This document shows positions 16,989 to 24,525 of a stretch of DNA of 64,000 bases, in pieces. Positions within the stretch are counted from its first letter, which is position 1. Every line of letters starts with the position of its first letter. The position numbers and the translations under genes are program-made. The stretch is from the NCBI GenBank assembly GCA_020060215.1, contig JAGVAP010000113.1:1-64000 (forward strand), given 5' to 3'. This DNA is from Deltaproteobacteria bacterium. Its GTDB lineage: Bacteria > Desulfobacterota > DSM-4660 > Desulfatiglandales > HGW-15. Below the pieces are notes generated by a model that saw only the letters and a list, made by a program, of their open reading frames with translations, was not told the DNA's origin and did no database searches.

Positions 16989-18722
16989 TCATCCATCCAT
17001 CTGATACTTTTTCATCAGGCGGTGCAGATTTTGGCGGCTCATGCCCAGAAGTTGCGCTGCTCTTGTTTTTCTAGCCCCGCTTCTATGGAGGGCGGTGCGT
17101 ATCTCATCCGGTGTCGTCTCAATTCTTCTCCTCTGCAGCTCACCGGCCTTGATCTGCCTTAGATCCCTAATGGGAAGACAGTCAAGGCTTATCGTATTCG
17201 TCTGGGCAAGCATAAATGCATGCTCGAGAGTATTCTCCAGTTCCATAACATTATCAGGCCAGTGGTAATCCATGAATGCACGGAGCACTTCCTGGTCTAC
17301 GCCTTCTATATGCTTTCCGAACCGCTGGTTGAACCGGGAGCAGAAGTAGTCAATCAATAGAGGAACATCCTCATACCTTTCCCGAATTGGCGGAAGCTCT
17401 ATTTCGGCCGACCGCAGCAATGAATAAAGGTCGGACCTGAATTCCCCTTTTGCACACATCTGGGCCAAATCCGCGGTGGTGGTAGCGATTACCCGCACAT
17501 CCGGTCTAGTCAGCATGGATTGCCCTACTCGTTCATATTCCCCGTCCCGGAGGAGTCTGGAAATTTTGACCTGTATCATCGGGGTGGTCCTGTCAATATC
17601 AACCAGAACAACCGTGCCACCCTCAGCGAGTTCGAGCTTCCCCCTCTGCTCCCTTAACGAACCTTGGAATGATCCCCGGATACATCCGAAAAGCTCGCTC
17701 TCCATGATGTTCTCTGGTTGCGCTGAGCAATCGACGAAAATTAGAGGCTTGAACGCGCGCGGCCCCGAATAATGCAGCGTCTGGCCCACGAGCTCTTTCC
17801 CTGTCCCCCTTTCGCCCCTGATCAGAACGGTTGTTTTCTTACTCGCAAGATCCTCTATTCGGCTACAGATTCTCCGCATCACCTTACTTTTGTATACGAT
17901 ACTGTGAAACTTCTGTCGCTCACGCAGTTGCTCCTCCAGTTGGCTGACTCTGCTCATATTTCTGAGCACGAGAAAGCCACCAGAAATCTTCTGTTCAAGT
18001 CCATCCGTCGATATTACCGAACTGTTCACGAGGACGATCTGATTGGGACGCTTCCCATGACTACATTCAATTCGAAAATCCCTGATATCTCTCTGCTTCC
18101 TTAAGGATTCTCTTATGACTTTCCGACAGGACATAAGGCAGTCATTCTGAATTTCATCAAAATGTCTTCCGATCATCTCCTCGGGGTTTAATTCGCACAC
18201 CTGCTTTGCAGCCTCGTTGACTCCGATGATGTACATGTTGTTATCCACCGTAATCACTGCGTCATGAAGGCTGTTTAACAGCTTCGCCATATACTGGCGG
18301 TCCGCTTCTCTTCCCTTTTCAGCTTTCAGCTTCTCATCCATGAGCTGTTTCTGAGTGAGCGCGATTCTGGTCACCTTCAGAAGCGTATCTCTACTCACTG
18401 AATCGAACAGACAATCAAAAGCACCAAATGAAATCGCTTCCTCCGCTCGATCACGGTCTTTCTTGTTGATGATCATTACCAGAGGAGATGTGAATCCCCT
18501 GGATTTGACTGCATTCAATAACGCAGTCCCAGAACTCTCAGCCAACGGGAAATTCGCGAAAATCAGACTAACATCCTCCAGCATTCGTAAGGCTTGGGGG
18601 TAATCTCCTGCTGTCCACACCTCGTAACCTTCCCTGGAAAGAATGGATCGCAGCCTGGACTGAACCCTCTCTTTTTCAGTTGCGACAAGAATCCTCTGCA
18701 TCCTTTTCATGTCCGGTAACAT
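16989..18722 (-). CDS. NtrC-family regulator with degenerate receiver and AAA+ motifs
   Basis: 577 residues. Order: pseudo-receiver (1-125), PAS domain (about 145-260, 'LLNSLHDAVITVDNN'), AAA+ domain (about 280-510) and a C-terminal Fis-type HTH ('TRAAQLLGMSRQNLHRLMKK'). Walker A 'GERGTGKELVGQT' is intact. The GAFTGA loop reads 'GSFQGS' and Walker B reads 'VVLVDID' where LFLDEI is expected. The receiver has 'LIFANFPL' where the phospho-Asp should be. By family knowledge GAFTGA is required to contact sigma-54, so this protein probably regulates without activating sigma-54, or by an altered contact. AGAGGTG precedes the ATG. It sits upstream of, and on the same strand as, the chemosensory operon. 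Confidence 0.88.
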   Translation of the reverse strand: MLPDMKRMQRILVATEKERVQSRLRSILSREGYEVWTAGDYPQALRMLEDVSLIFANFPLAESSGTALLNAVKSRGFTSPLVMIINKKDRDRAEEAISFGAFDCLFDSVSRDTLLKVTRIALTQKQLMDEKLKAEKGREADRQYMAKLLNSLHDAVITVDNNMYIIGVNEAAKQVCELNPEEMIGRHFDEIQNDCLMSCRKVIRESLRKQRDIRDFRIECSHGKRPNQIVLVNSSVISTDGLEQKISGGFLVLRNMSRVSQLEEQLRERQKFHSIVYKSKVMRRICSRIEDLASKKTTVLIRGERGTGKELVGQTLHYSGPRAFKPLIFVDCSAQPENIMESELFGCIRGSFQGSLREQRGKLELAEGGTVVLVDIDRTTPMIQVKISRLLRDGEYERVGQSMLTRPDVRVIATTTADLAQMCAKGEFRSDLYSLLRSAEIELPPIRERYEDVPLLIDYFCSRFNQRFGKHIEGVDQEVLRAFMDYHWPDNVMELENTLEHAFMLAQTNTISLDCLPIRDLRQIKAGELQRRRIETTPDEIRTALHRSGARKTRAAQLLGMSRQNLHRLMKKYQMDG

Positions 18723-19556
18723 GCGTAATCACCTCTTCCGTCATTCACTTTGAATTTTGATTGGATTACACATTCGAGGTGAACTCATAACCTGGCCAGA
18801 AAGGTCTCGAGTAGTTGGAACCCGTTTTCTTCTTTATCGGTGAAAGCTGAACTGATCTGAAATGCTCAAACAAGATTAGTTAATGAAAACGTTCGTCTAC
18901 CAACCCAATAGGAAGACCAACTAGAGCAAGGGGGATGAAGACTGCAGTTATGCGAACGAAAGCGGCACGGATCAGCACGACATCGGTTCTCCACACGTAC
19001 CACTAGAAATGTGTCCAAGTTTGAGAGACTTGGACAGATTACCTGGATATTCGGATTTGTCAATCTAAAGCTTAGCCTAACCTTTTTGGTGGTCTCCTCG
19101 GGACCTTGTGGGCTAAGGAAGCCGGACACCTATTATTCAGCAGGAAATCTGATACTTGCCAATAAGCAACGCCGTTTGAGAGTCGGTCCACTCCCGATTT
19201 TCAAAGCGAACCCTACCATAACGGTAGTTTTTTCAAAATCCTCTCGCAAACTGAATCTCTCGAAGCATTTCATCCCATGGCTCGGCATAGAGGCGATCAG
19301 GTGGGGCTCGTCCTGTAACCCCATCTTGAATTTCTCAAGATGCCTCTGGGCACCTATCAATGATCCATGAGACCAGGATGCCCTTCTCCCAAGTACCATG
19401 GGGGCGTTGTTTCAATGTTGAGTCGTTATGCAACAATGAAACAACGTTATATATAAACAGAATAAGGGGTTATAGTCCCCCGATTAGCATAGAAGAAAAT
19501 ATTTCAATAACTAATGAAAAGAAGACCCCTCCTGTTACTAATAAGTGCATAACATA
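18723..19556. other. Intergenic, low G+C, no recognised gene
   Basis: About 830 bases between the NtrC-like gene and the IS630 element. Open frames of up to 119 codons exist on both strands (for example 19011-19370 plus and 19133-19399 minus), but they overlap each other, lack ribosome-binding sites and resemble no family I know. The palindrome copy 2 lies at 19405-19446. Probably remnant DNA of the island. Confidence 0.45.
19405..19446. repeat. Near-perfect palindrome, copy 2 of 3
   Basis: Arms CGTTGTTTCAATGTTG and CAACAATGAAACAACG (15 of 16 paired) surround 'AGTCGTTATG'. The right flank ATATA matches copy 1 and the left flank CATGGGG resembles copy 3. It lies about 110 bases outside the left end of the IS630 element and is therefore not its terminal repeat. 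Confidence 0.8.
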
Positions 19557-20633
19557 GTTTGCTTAAATGTCGTATTTATGTCATAACTGATGACATGGAA
19601 ATTCGTGATGCTCGTTCTCTTCCTGGTATTGCACAATCGGATCTTCGTAAGAAGGCGATCCAAAGCTTTTTGGACAGTGTTACACAAATTGAGGTGGCGC
19701 GAATCTTTGGCGTTACGCGCCAGGCTGTTGGGAAATGGGTCAAGGCATATCGAGAAGGAGGTGAAAAGGCACTCGCGGAAAAACGCAGAGGCCGTCCAAG
19801 AGGCGGATCTCTGCTGCCTTGGCAGGCTGCCCAGATAGCGAAGACAGTTGTGGATCGAACGCCGGAGCAATTGAAGCTTCCCTTCTATCTTTGGACCCGC
19901 GAAGCTGTGGCCCGGTTGGTTGAAAGAAGATTTGGGATCCAGCTTTCGGTTTGGACAATTGGTCGGTATCTCTCGAGGTGGAAGTTCACGCCTCAGAAGC
20001 CGATGAGAAGGGCCTACGAGAGGGATACCGGGGCTGTTCAGAAGTGGATCGAGGTCGATTACCCTTCTATCCGTACGCAGGCGAAGGAAGAAAAAGCCCG
20101 GATATATTGGGGGGATGAAATGGGGCTTCGTTCTGACCACTGCACGGGAACAAGTTACGCCAAGCGAGGGCAAACGCCGATCATCCCCGGCACCGGGAAG
20201 CGCTTTGGGTGCAATATGATCTCTGCCATTACGAATCGTGGCCACCTCAATTTTATGGTCTTCAAGGTCAAGTTCAGTGCAGAGGTCTTCATTGAATTCC
20301 TCAGCCGCCTGACCAGGCAGAGCAAAGACAAGGTTTTCCTGATCGTAGATGGTCATCCAGTTCATCGTTCGGCCGAAGTAAGGACCTGGGTGCCCGAGAA
20401 CTCCGAGTCTATCAGGCTGTTTTTTCTTCCTGGGTACAGTCCCGATCTAAACCCGGACGAATTGCTCAACAACGATGTAAAGAGCAACGCAGTTGGACGA
20501 AAGCGCGCGCATAACGTTGTCGAGATGATCTCCACTTTAAGGAGTTTCCTCTGGAGTCGTCAGCGAACTCCAAATGTGATCACCAACTATTTCCATGCGA
20601 AAAGCGTGCGCTACGCAGCTGCATGATGGAAAC
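19557..20633 (+). mobile_element. IS630-family insertion sequence, about 1.08 kb
   Basis: The element is bounded by TA dinucleotides at 19555-19556 and 20634-20635, the target duplication expected for IS630. Left end GTTTGCTTAAATG and right end (inverted) GTTTCCATCATG are related imperfect terminal repeats. It holds a single transposase gene. The exact ends are inferred from these features and the TA sites. Confidence 0.7.
19595..20626 (+). CDS. IS630-family transposase
   Basis: 343 residues, the usual family size. An N-terminal HTH ('QIEVARIFGVTRQAVGKWV'), a second winged-helix region ('FGIQLSVWTIGRYLSRW') and a C-terminal DDE nuclease are present. The catalytic acids are visible in 'IYWGDEMGLRSD', 'VFLIVDGHPVHRS' and 'YSPDLNPDELLNNDVK'. 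The third motif normally reads NPxExxW; here the tryptophan is replaced. The ATG at 19595 is chosen over an upstream TTG at 19559 that lies at the element's very end. The gene is uninterrupted, so the element may still be active. Confidence 0.92.
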   Translation: MEIRDARSLPGIAQSDLRKKAIQSFLDSVTQIEVARIFGVTRQAVGKWVKAYREGGEKALAEKRRGRPRGGSLLPWQAAQIAKTVVDRTPEQLKLPFYLWTREAVARLVERRFGIQLSVWTIGRYLSRWKFTPQKPMRRAYERDTGAVQKWIEVDYPSIRTQAKEEKARIYWGDEMGLRSDHCTGTSYAKRGQTPIIPGTGKRFGCNMISAITNRGHLNFMVFKVKFSAEVFIEFLSRLTRQSKDKVFLIVDGHPVHRSAEVRTWVPENSESIRLFFLPGYSPDLNPDELLNNDVKSNAVGRKRAHNVVEMISTLRSFLWSRQRTPNVITNYFHAKSVRYAAA

Positions 20634-20659
20634 TATTTCATGCTCCCCTTAATAACTCT

Positions 20660-21265
20660 TCAAAACCCCTGTGGAACCAGGCCCAAGGCTATTATAGACG
20701 CGTAAACGCCAGAAAGAGCTTCGTGGACCTTCATCACCTCTTCGTAATTCCAGTATTTCAGCTTCCCCGACAAAGCATGGATGCTGCTGGCTTCCTTCTT
20801 AATCTTCTCTAGCTGCTGGGAGTCTGAGACTGCGACAACGCCTTGAACGGCAGGGTTGTTCAGGGATCTCAACAGGTTCATTAACAGACTATCGACGCTG
20901 CCGCTTGTTTGGACTTCAAAAACGTAGATGACTCTACCCATGTTCCCAATGGTAGCCTCCCAGACGGCGTCCACCACCGCACCTTCGGCTACTTTCTTCT
21001 CCGTTTCCGTCTGCAAGCCCAGCCACTCACCTATATCAGAGATTTTGTCCCTGATTTCGTTGTGAACGAAACTCTTCTTGTCTTTCTCCACCTCGACCAG
21101 ATTCGGATCCGGTTTCTTGTTTACAGGCTTCAGCAGCCCAGAAAGGTTGTCGATTACCTGGAGTTCGCTCCAAATAAAGTAGTCCACCCAGAGAAGGTTC
21201 ACTTCCTTCCCCGAGAGTTTTCCGATTTCATTGGCGATTTCGCTGCACCTTACAAAGCTTCTCAT
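20660..21265 (-). pseudogene. C-terminal part of a split PD-(D/E)XK-like nuclease
   Basis: The frame gives 'LSGKEVNLLWVDYFIWSEL', a charged linker, then a restriction-endonuclease-like core: 'GAVVDAVWEATIGNMGRVI' followed by 'YVFEVQTSGSVDSLLMNLL', a D...(E)xQ variant of the nuclease motif. Its first codons (from 21265) overlap the neighbouring frame. Joining the two by removing one base near 21250 ('KLCKV' to 'SEIANEIG') gives a single protein of about 363 residues. Predicted role: DNA cleavage or binding, probably in restriction or defence. The frameshift makes activity doubtful unless it is a sequencing error. Confidence 0.55.
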
Positions 21266-21749
21266 AACGCCCGCCAGTGAGCTGATAATCGTACTTGGGA
21301 AGGTCGTTAACCCCTAAGTAGTTCAGCCCCACATAGGCCCGTCGATTCCAGAGCATGCACGTATTAGGGTGTGTATGGCACAAAATTTCGCTCATCATTG
21401 CGGGACCAACGGATTTGATATTCTCTCGAAAACGATCCCACCTTTTATCCAACGAATCTCGCCCCCAAACTAATGTTATCAACTCGCCTCGGAACCCCTC
21501 TAGTCCATTTGTATTGATTATCTTGTTGACAGCATATTGTTTGTTCCCCCAGATCATCATCGCCCACAACTTTGAAAGGTACTTGGAAACATCTTCTGGG
21601 GACATAGCTTTCATGCGCTCGGCTGTCCATCCCTGGTAGAAATCCATCCTCTCTTGCCGCTCAATTCTTTCCACCTGGGTTCGCTCGGAATTCGCAGCAA
21701 GCTGCTTGACATAATCTTCAATATGCTTCTTCAGCAGATTTTTGTTCAT
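21228..21749 (-). pseudogene. N-terminal part of the split nuclease gene
   Basis: 173 codons from the ATG at 21749. Helical sequence with 'YLSKLWAMMIWGNKQYAVNK' and 'RENIKSVGPAMMSEILCHTH', then 'LWNRRAYVGLNYLGV', a pattern I associate with the helical N-terminal region of restriction/McrB-neighbourhood proteins. It ends in 'YEKLCKVQRNRQ', where the last residues are out of register; the natural continuation is in the frame starting at 21265. Lower G+C than the flanking chromosome supports acquisition with the island. Confidence 0.55.
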
Positions 21750-21861
21750 TTCATGTCCCGCTTAAATGATGTTCTGTTCAGAAGAACTAGGTTCCTAGGC
21801 AGCCAGATCATTGGTGCATCCATCGACAAGGGAGGCATCCCCTCTGGTCCATGACATTTGA

Positions 21862-22426
21862 TTATTCCGCCAAGGCTTTGAAGGCGGCTTGTGCCGTATT
21901 GCTGTAAAAATCGATTTGCATCTTATCGATCAATTCGTCAGGTAGGGTGGCAAAATCTTTTCGGTTCGCCGTAGGAATCATGAGGCGCTTTGCGCCAGAG
22001 GCCATTGCCACCCGCAGTTTGTCGCCCAGTCCCTCCACGTGGCTGAGAACACGATGGAGGCTCATTTCCCCTAAAACGACCAGCCCTGCCGCCACTGTTC
22101 TAGAGAGAACGGCCGAGACCAATCCCACGAAGAACGCTACGCCCAGGTCATGAGCGTCCCCACCTTGCATTAAGCTGATAACCTGAGAATTCACATTGTA
22201 ACTGGAGAATTCCCGGTCATTGCCGATCTTCTTTGCATTGGCTTTCAAGAAATCGAAAGCCATTCTTGCCGACTTTCGGATATTTTTTTGAGCTTATTCC
22301 AGCAAGATTGAATTTTCCAGAACCAGCGGTCACATTGATTTGTATGCGGTAAAGGGAATAACGTGATTCCACCTGATCATAGCCGATCGTAAAGATGTCT
22401 CCAGGAGCTAGGGGTGTGGGGATCAT
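21862..22426 (-). pseudogene. brxL: Remnant of BREX protein BrxL (Lon-like protease domain only)
   Basis: Two frames encode the C-terminal Lon-like domain of BrxL: 'PLAPGDIFTIGYDQVESRY' and 'GSGKFNLAGIS' (to about 22290), then 'RMAFDFLKANAKKIG', 'GVAFFVGLVSAVLSRTVAA' and 'LVVLGEMSLHRVLSHVEGL' to the stop. The frames join if one A is removed from a seven-A run (minus strand of 22283-22289). Full-length BrxL is near 680 residues with an AAA+ domain; only about 185 residues remain, cut exactly at the palindrome at 22424-22481. No other brx/pgl gene is present, so this is a relic of a BREX locus. Confidence 0.75.
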
Positions 22427-22481
22427 GGGGACGTTGTTTCAATGTTGAATCGTTATGCAACAATGAAACAACGTCCCCATG
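22424..22481. repeat. Near-perfect palindrome, copy 3 of 3 (longest arms)
   Basis: Arms of 24 bases, beginning CATGGGGACGTTGTTTCA, pair with the right arm at 23 of 24 positions around 'AATCGTTATG'. The CATGGGG extension is symmetric only in this copy. It terminates the BrxL remnant. Transcribed, it would form a very stable hairpin. Confidence 0.85.
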
Positions 22482-22593
22482 TCTGTAATCACGTGTTTTT
22501 GTGGAAGCAAGGGTCATGAAAGCCTGTGAATGTGCGCAGAACATCCATTATTATCTCTTTGCCCCCATCCCCGATCAATCCCTGCTCCTCCCC

Positions 22594-22764
22594 CTACTTT
22601 TCGCGCTGCGGTTTCTCCTTGCTTCGAACTTCGTATTTCTTCAGCAGATCGGTAATGGCCTCTTCTATGAGGTCGTTAGTTGCGCGCTTTTTTCGAATGG
22701 CCAGGATTTTGATTTCCTCCAGCAATTTACCGTCTATGGTCGTGGTGAATCTTTCTCTTGCCAT
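22594..22764 (-). CDS. Small ribbon-helix-helix DNA-binding protein
   Basis: 56 residues: 'RERFTTTIDGKLLEEIKIL' is the beta strand and first helix of an RHH fold, and 'ATNDLIEEAITDLLKKYE' the second helix. The ATG at 22764 follows AGGAGCCCTT. A -35/-10-like pair (TTGATC-N17-TATTAG, read leftward) lies just upstream. RHH proteins of this size are antitoxins or autoregulators of mobile elements. No toxin gene follows, and the divergent integrase stub at 22902 suggests it regulated that element's integrase or itself. Confidence 0.75.
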   Translation of the reverse strand: MARERFTTTIDGKLLEEIKILAIRKKRATNDLIEEAITDLLKKYEVRSKEKPQREK

Positions 22765-22842
22765 AAGGGCTCCTCAAATTCGGCTTAACTAATACAAACA
22801 TTTCCTGATTTGATCAAGAAAAACATACATACTTGACTTCTT

Positions 22843-22870
22843 GCATATATATGCATATGCATACATATGC
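22843..22870. promoter_or_regulatory. AT-rich palindromic operator-like cluster
   Basis: GCATATATATGC and GCATATGCATACATATGC form overlapping palindromes between the RHH gene and the divergent integrase stub, a typical place for RHH binding. Confidence 0.45.
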
Positions 22871-22901
22871 CAACCCCCGTCTTTCCAGGGAAGGAGGTTT
22901 C

Positions 22902-22937
22902 ATGGGCAGTATCTACAAACGTGGGGAGGTGTACTGA
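22902..22937 (+). pseudogene. Tyrosine integrase stub (first 11 codons)
   Basis: After a strong AAGGAGG site the frame reads 'MGSIYKRGEVY' and stops. Phage-type tyrosine recombinases commonly begin with this MGSIYKRG pattern, followed by W-x-K-Y-Y. The rest of the gene is absent. Lying next to two tRNA genes, it marks the likely integration end of the island. Confidence 0.55.
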
Positions 22938-23180
22938 GGAGGGGGTTCCGGGATCCCCGTCCAAGGTCCAGGGTCGTCAAGAAGAAGTTGAGAGGATGAG
23001 AAGTTGAGAAGATGAGAGGGGAGAAGGCGGAGGCAAAGGGAAACCAGGGATCAGAAGTGGGAGGTCAGAGATCGGCGGGGCAGCCAGCCGCTGAGCGATT
23101 AGATCGATCAAACAGGAAACCTATTTAAAATCTTCCTTCACATTTAGAAATCCTGTCGATCCTGTTATCCTGTCAAAAAG
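22938..23180. other. Intergenic, no gene seen
   Basis: The stretch contains short repeats of the GAGAAGTTGAGAAGATGAG type and no supported coding frame. Confidence 0.45.
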
Positions 23181-23212
23181 GAAAAAGGGCTGGCGGAAAT
23201 CGCCAACCCTTT
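23181..23212 (-). terminator. Intrinsic terminator of the tRNA transcript
   Basis: Read leftward, AAGGGTTGGCG-ATTTC-CGCCAGCCCTT forms an 11-pair stem (one G-U) followed by five T residues. It lies 11 bases beyond tRNA-Lys. Confidence 0.85.
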
Positions 23213-23222
23213 GTATTCTAGC

Positions 23223-23298
23223 TGGTGGGCCTGGAAGGATTCGAACCTTCGGCCAATTGATTAAGAGTCAACTGCTCTGCCAGCTGAGCTACAGGCCC
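23223..23298 (-). tRNA. tRNA-Lys (anticodon CUU)
   Basis: 76 bases. The acceptor stem GGGCCTG/CAGGCCC is followed by ACCA, so the CCA end is encoded. The D arm is GTAGCTCAGCTGGCAGAGC, the anticodon loop CUCUUAA (anticodon CUU, reading AAG), and the T arm GAAGGTTCGAATCCTTC. It is cotranscribed with tRNA-Arg upstream. Confidence 0.95.
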
Positions 23299-23371
23299 GT
23301 TTTCGTGAAACGGAGAATCGGGGAATCGGAGAAACGGCGAAAAACAGAATCCGATCTCCAGAATCCCGGAG

Positions 23372-23445
23372 CGCGCCCGGCAGGATTCGAACCTGCGGCC
23401 TACGGGTTCGAAGCCCGGTGCTCTATCCAGCTGAGCTACGGGCGC
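23372..23445 (-). tRNA. tRNA-Arg (anticodon UCG)
   Basis: 74 bases without the CCA end. The acceptor stem is GCGCCCG/CGGGCGC, the anticodon loop CUUCGAA (anticodon UCG) and the T arm GCAGGTTCGAATCCTGC. First gene of the two-tRNA unit. Confidence 0.95.
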
Positions 23446-23457
23446 AAGGATTGAAAA

Positions 23458-23486
23458 AATGTATCAGCCGGGTTGGGCTTTGTCAA
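23458..23486 (-). promoter_or_regulatory. Sigma-70 promoter of the tRNA-Arg/tRNA-Lys unit
   Basis: TTGACA (complement of 23481-23486) and TACATT (complement of 23458-23463) are separated by 17 bases. The -10 element lies about 13 bases before the tRNA-Arg 5' end. Confidence 0.75.
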
Positions 23487-23507
23487 CCAATTTAATCCAA
23501 AAACTTC

Positions 23508-23536
23508 TTGACATTTTGGGCCGGTATTTCTAAGAA
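23508..23536 (+). promoter_or_regulatory. Sigma-70 promoter of rplM-rpsI
   Basis: TTGACA at 23508-23513 and TAAGAA at 23531-23536 are 17 bases apart. The pair diverges from the tRNA promoter about 20 bases away and leaves a short leader before the rplM start at 23570. Confidence 0.65.
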
Positions 23537-23569
23537 TATGCTTTTCAGTTTGAGCAGAAGGATACCTAT

Positions 23570-23998
23570 ATGAAGACGTTCACGGTCAAGGAATCAGAGG
23601 TTCAGAAAAAGTGGTATCTGGTGGATGCCGAGAACAAGACCCTGGGCAGGCTGGCCTCCCAGATCGCGTACCGCCTCAGGGGCAAGCACAAGCCCATCTT
23701 TTCCTACCATGCGGATACGGGCGATTTCATCGTGGTGGTCAATGCCGAGAAGGTTGCCATGACCGGCCAGAAATGGGAAAAGAAGACGTATTATCACCAC
23801 AGCGGTTACATCGGCGGTCTGAAGCAGATCACGGCCGATAAGCTAAGGGTAAAGAGGCCCGAAGACATCATCCGCCTTGCGGTCAGGGGGATGCTGCCCA
23901 AGAATATCCTGGGCCGACGCCAATTGAAAAAGCTCAAAGTCTACGCCGGACCTGATCATCCCCATCAGGCCCAACAACCTGAGAAGCTGGAGATTTAA
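23570..23998 (+). CDS. rplM: 50S ribosomal protein L13
   Basis: 142 residues, the standard L13 length. '[20 protein letters not shown]', '[19 protein letters not shown]' and '[18 protein letters not shown]' are diagnostic. L13 binds 23S rRNA early in 50S assembly. AGAAGGA precedes the ATG. The stop codon TAA at 23996-23998 is followed directly by the rpsI ATG, the conserved L13-S9 pairing. In some bacteria L13 autoregulates this operon through its leader; the short leader here shows no obvious structure. Confidence 0.98.
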   Translation: MKTFTVKESEVQKKWYLVDAENKTLGRLASQIAYRLRGKHKPIFSYHADTGDFIVVVNAEKVAMTGQKWEKKTYYHHSGYIGGLKQITADKLRVKRPEDIIRLAVRGMLPKNILGRRQLKKLKVYAGPDHPHQAQQPEKLEI

Positions 23999-24388
23999 AT
24001 GGTCGAGAGAAACCAAACCGTCGGAAAGAGAAAGACCGCCGTGGCCAGGGTATGGCTCCTGCCGGGCAGCGGCGCCATTACCATCAACAAGAAGCCCATA
24101 GATCAGTACATCACCAGGGAAATGGACAAGATCCTCATCCGGCAGCCCCTGGTGCTGACCGATACCCTCGGCAAGTACGACATCCATGTCAATGTCCGGG
24201 GAGGCGGGCTTACGGGTCAGGCCGATGCCATCAGGCACGGGGTAAGCCGCGCACTGATTTCGATCAACCCCGATCTTCGGCCCGTTCTGAAGAAGGCCCA
24301 GCTCCTGACCAGGGACTCCAGGGTAAAAGAGCGGAAGAAATACGGTCTCAAGAGCGCAAGGGCGCGATACCAGTACAGCAAGCGGTAA
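23999..24388 (+). CDS. rpsI: 30S ribosomal protein S9
   Basis: 129 residues. '[18 protein letters not shown]', '[20 protein letters not shown]' and the basic C-terminal tail ending '[10 protein letters not shown]' are typical; the final Lys-Arg reaches the ribosomal P site. It starts with no gap after rplM, so translation is coupled. A terminator-like hairpin follows at 24434. Confidence 0.98.
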   Translation: MVERNQTVGKRKTAVARVWLLPGSGAITINKKPIDQYITREMDKILIRQPLVLTDTLGKYDIHVNVRGGGLTGQADAIRHGVSRALISINPDLRPVLKKAQLLTRDSRVKERKKYGLKSARARYQYSKR

Positions 24389-24433
24389 TACGTCGTCCCA
24401 TCAAAATTCCGCCATTTCAATGGCTTATCACGA

Positions 24434-24463
24434 GGGGGAGGTCCTGAAGGCTTCCCCTTTTCT
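24434..24463 (+). terminator. Terminator-like hairpin after rpsI
   Basis: GGGGGAG...CTTCCCC with a loop of about 12 bases runs into TTTTCT. It separates rpsI from truA, whose start is 63 bases further on. Confidence 0.55.
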
Positions 24464-24525
24464 ATTCCTGGGACCAGGGTTCACCGCGGAGGCGGTAGAG
24501 GACGCGAGAGAGATCCTGTTTCAAT

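Noticed and set aside
19011..19370. 119-codon plus-strand ORF as a gene
   Set aside because: No ribosome-binding site, overlaps another ORF on the opposite strand and palindrome-flanking DNA, no recognisable protein pattern.
19405..19446. Palindrome as the terminal repeat of the IS630 element
   Set aside because: The element's TA-bounded ends fall at 19557 and 20633, and two other palindrome copies have no IS beside them.
22526..22792. Plus-strand ORFs of 88 and 95 codons
   Set aside because: They are antisense to the better-supported RHH gene, which has a ribosome-binding site and a clear fold pattern.
23257..23454. 65-codon ORF across the tRNA genes
   Set aside because: It covers both tRNA genes on the opposite strand and ends in the well-known spurious tRNA-derived peptide pattern (ARPAGFEPAAYGFEARC).
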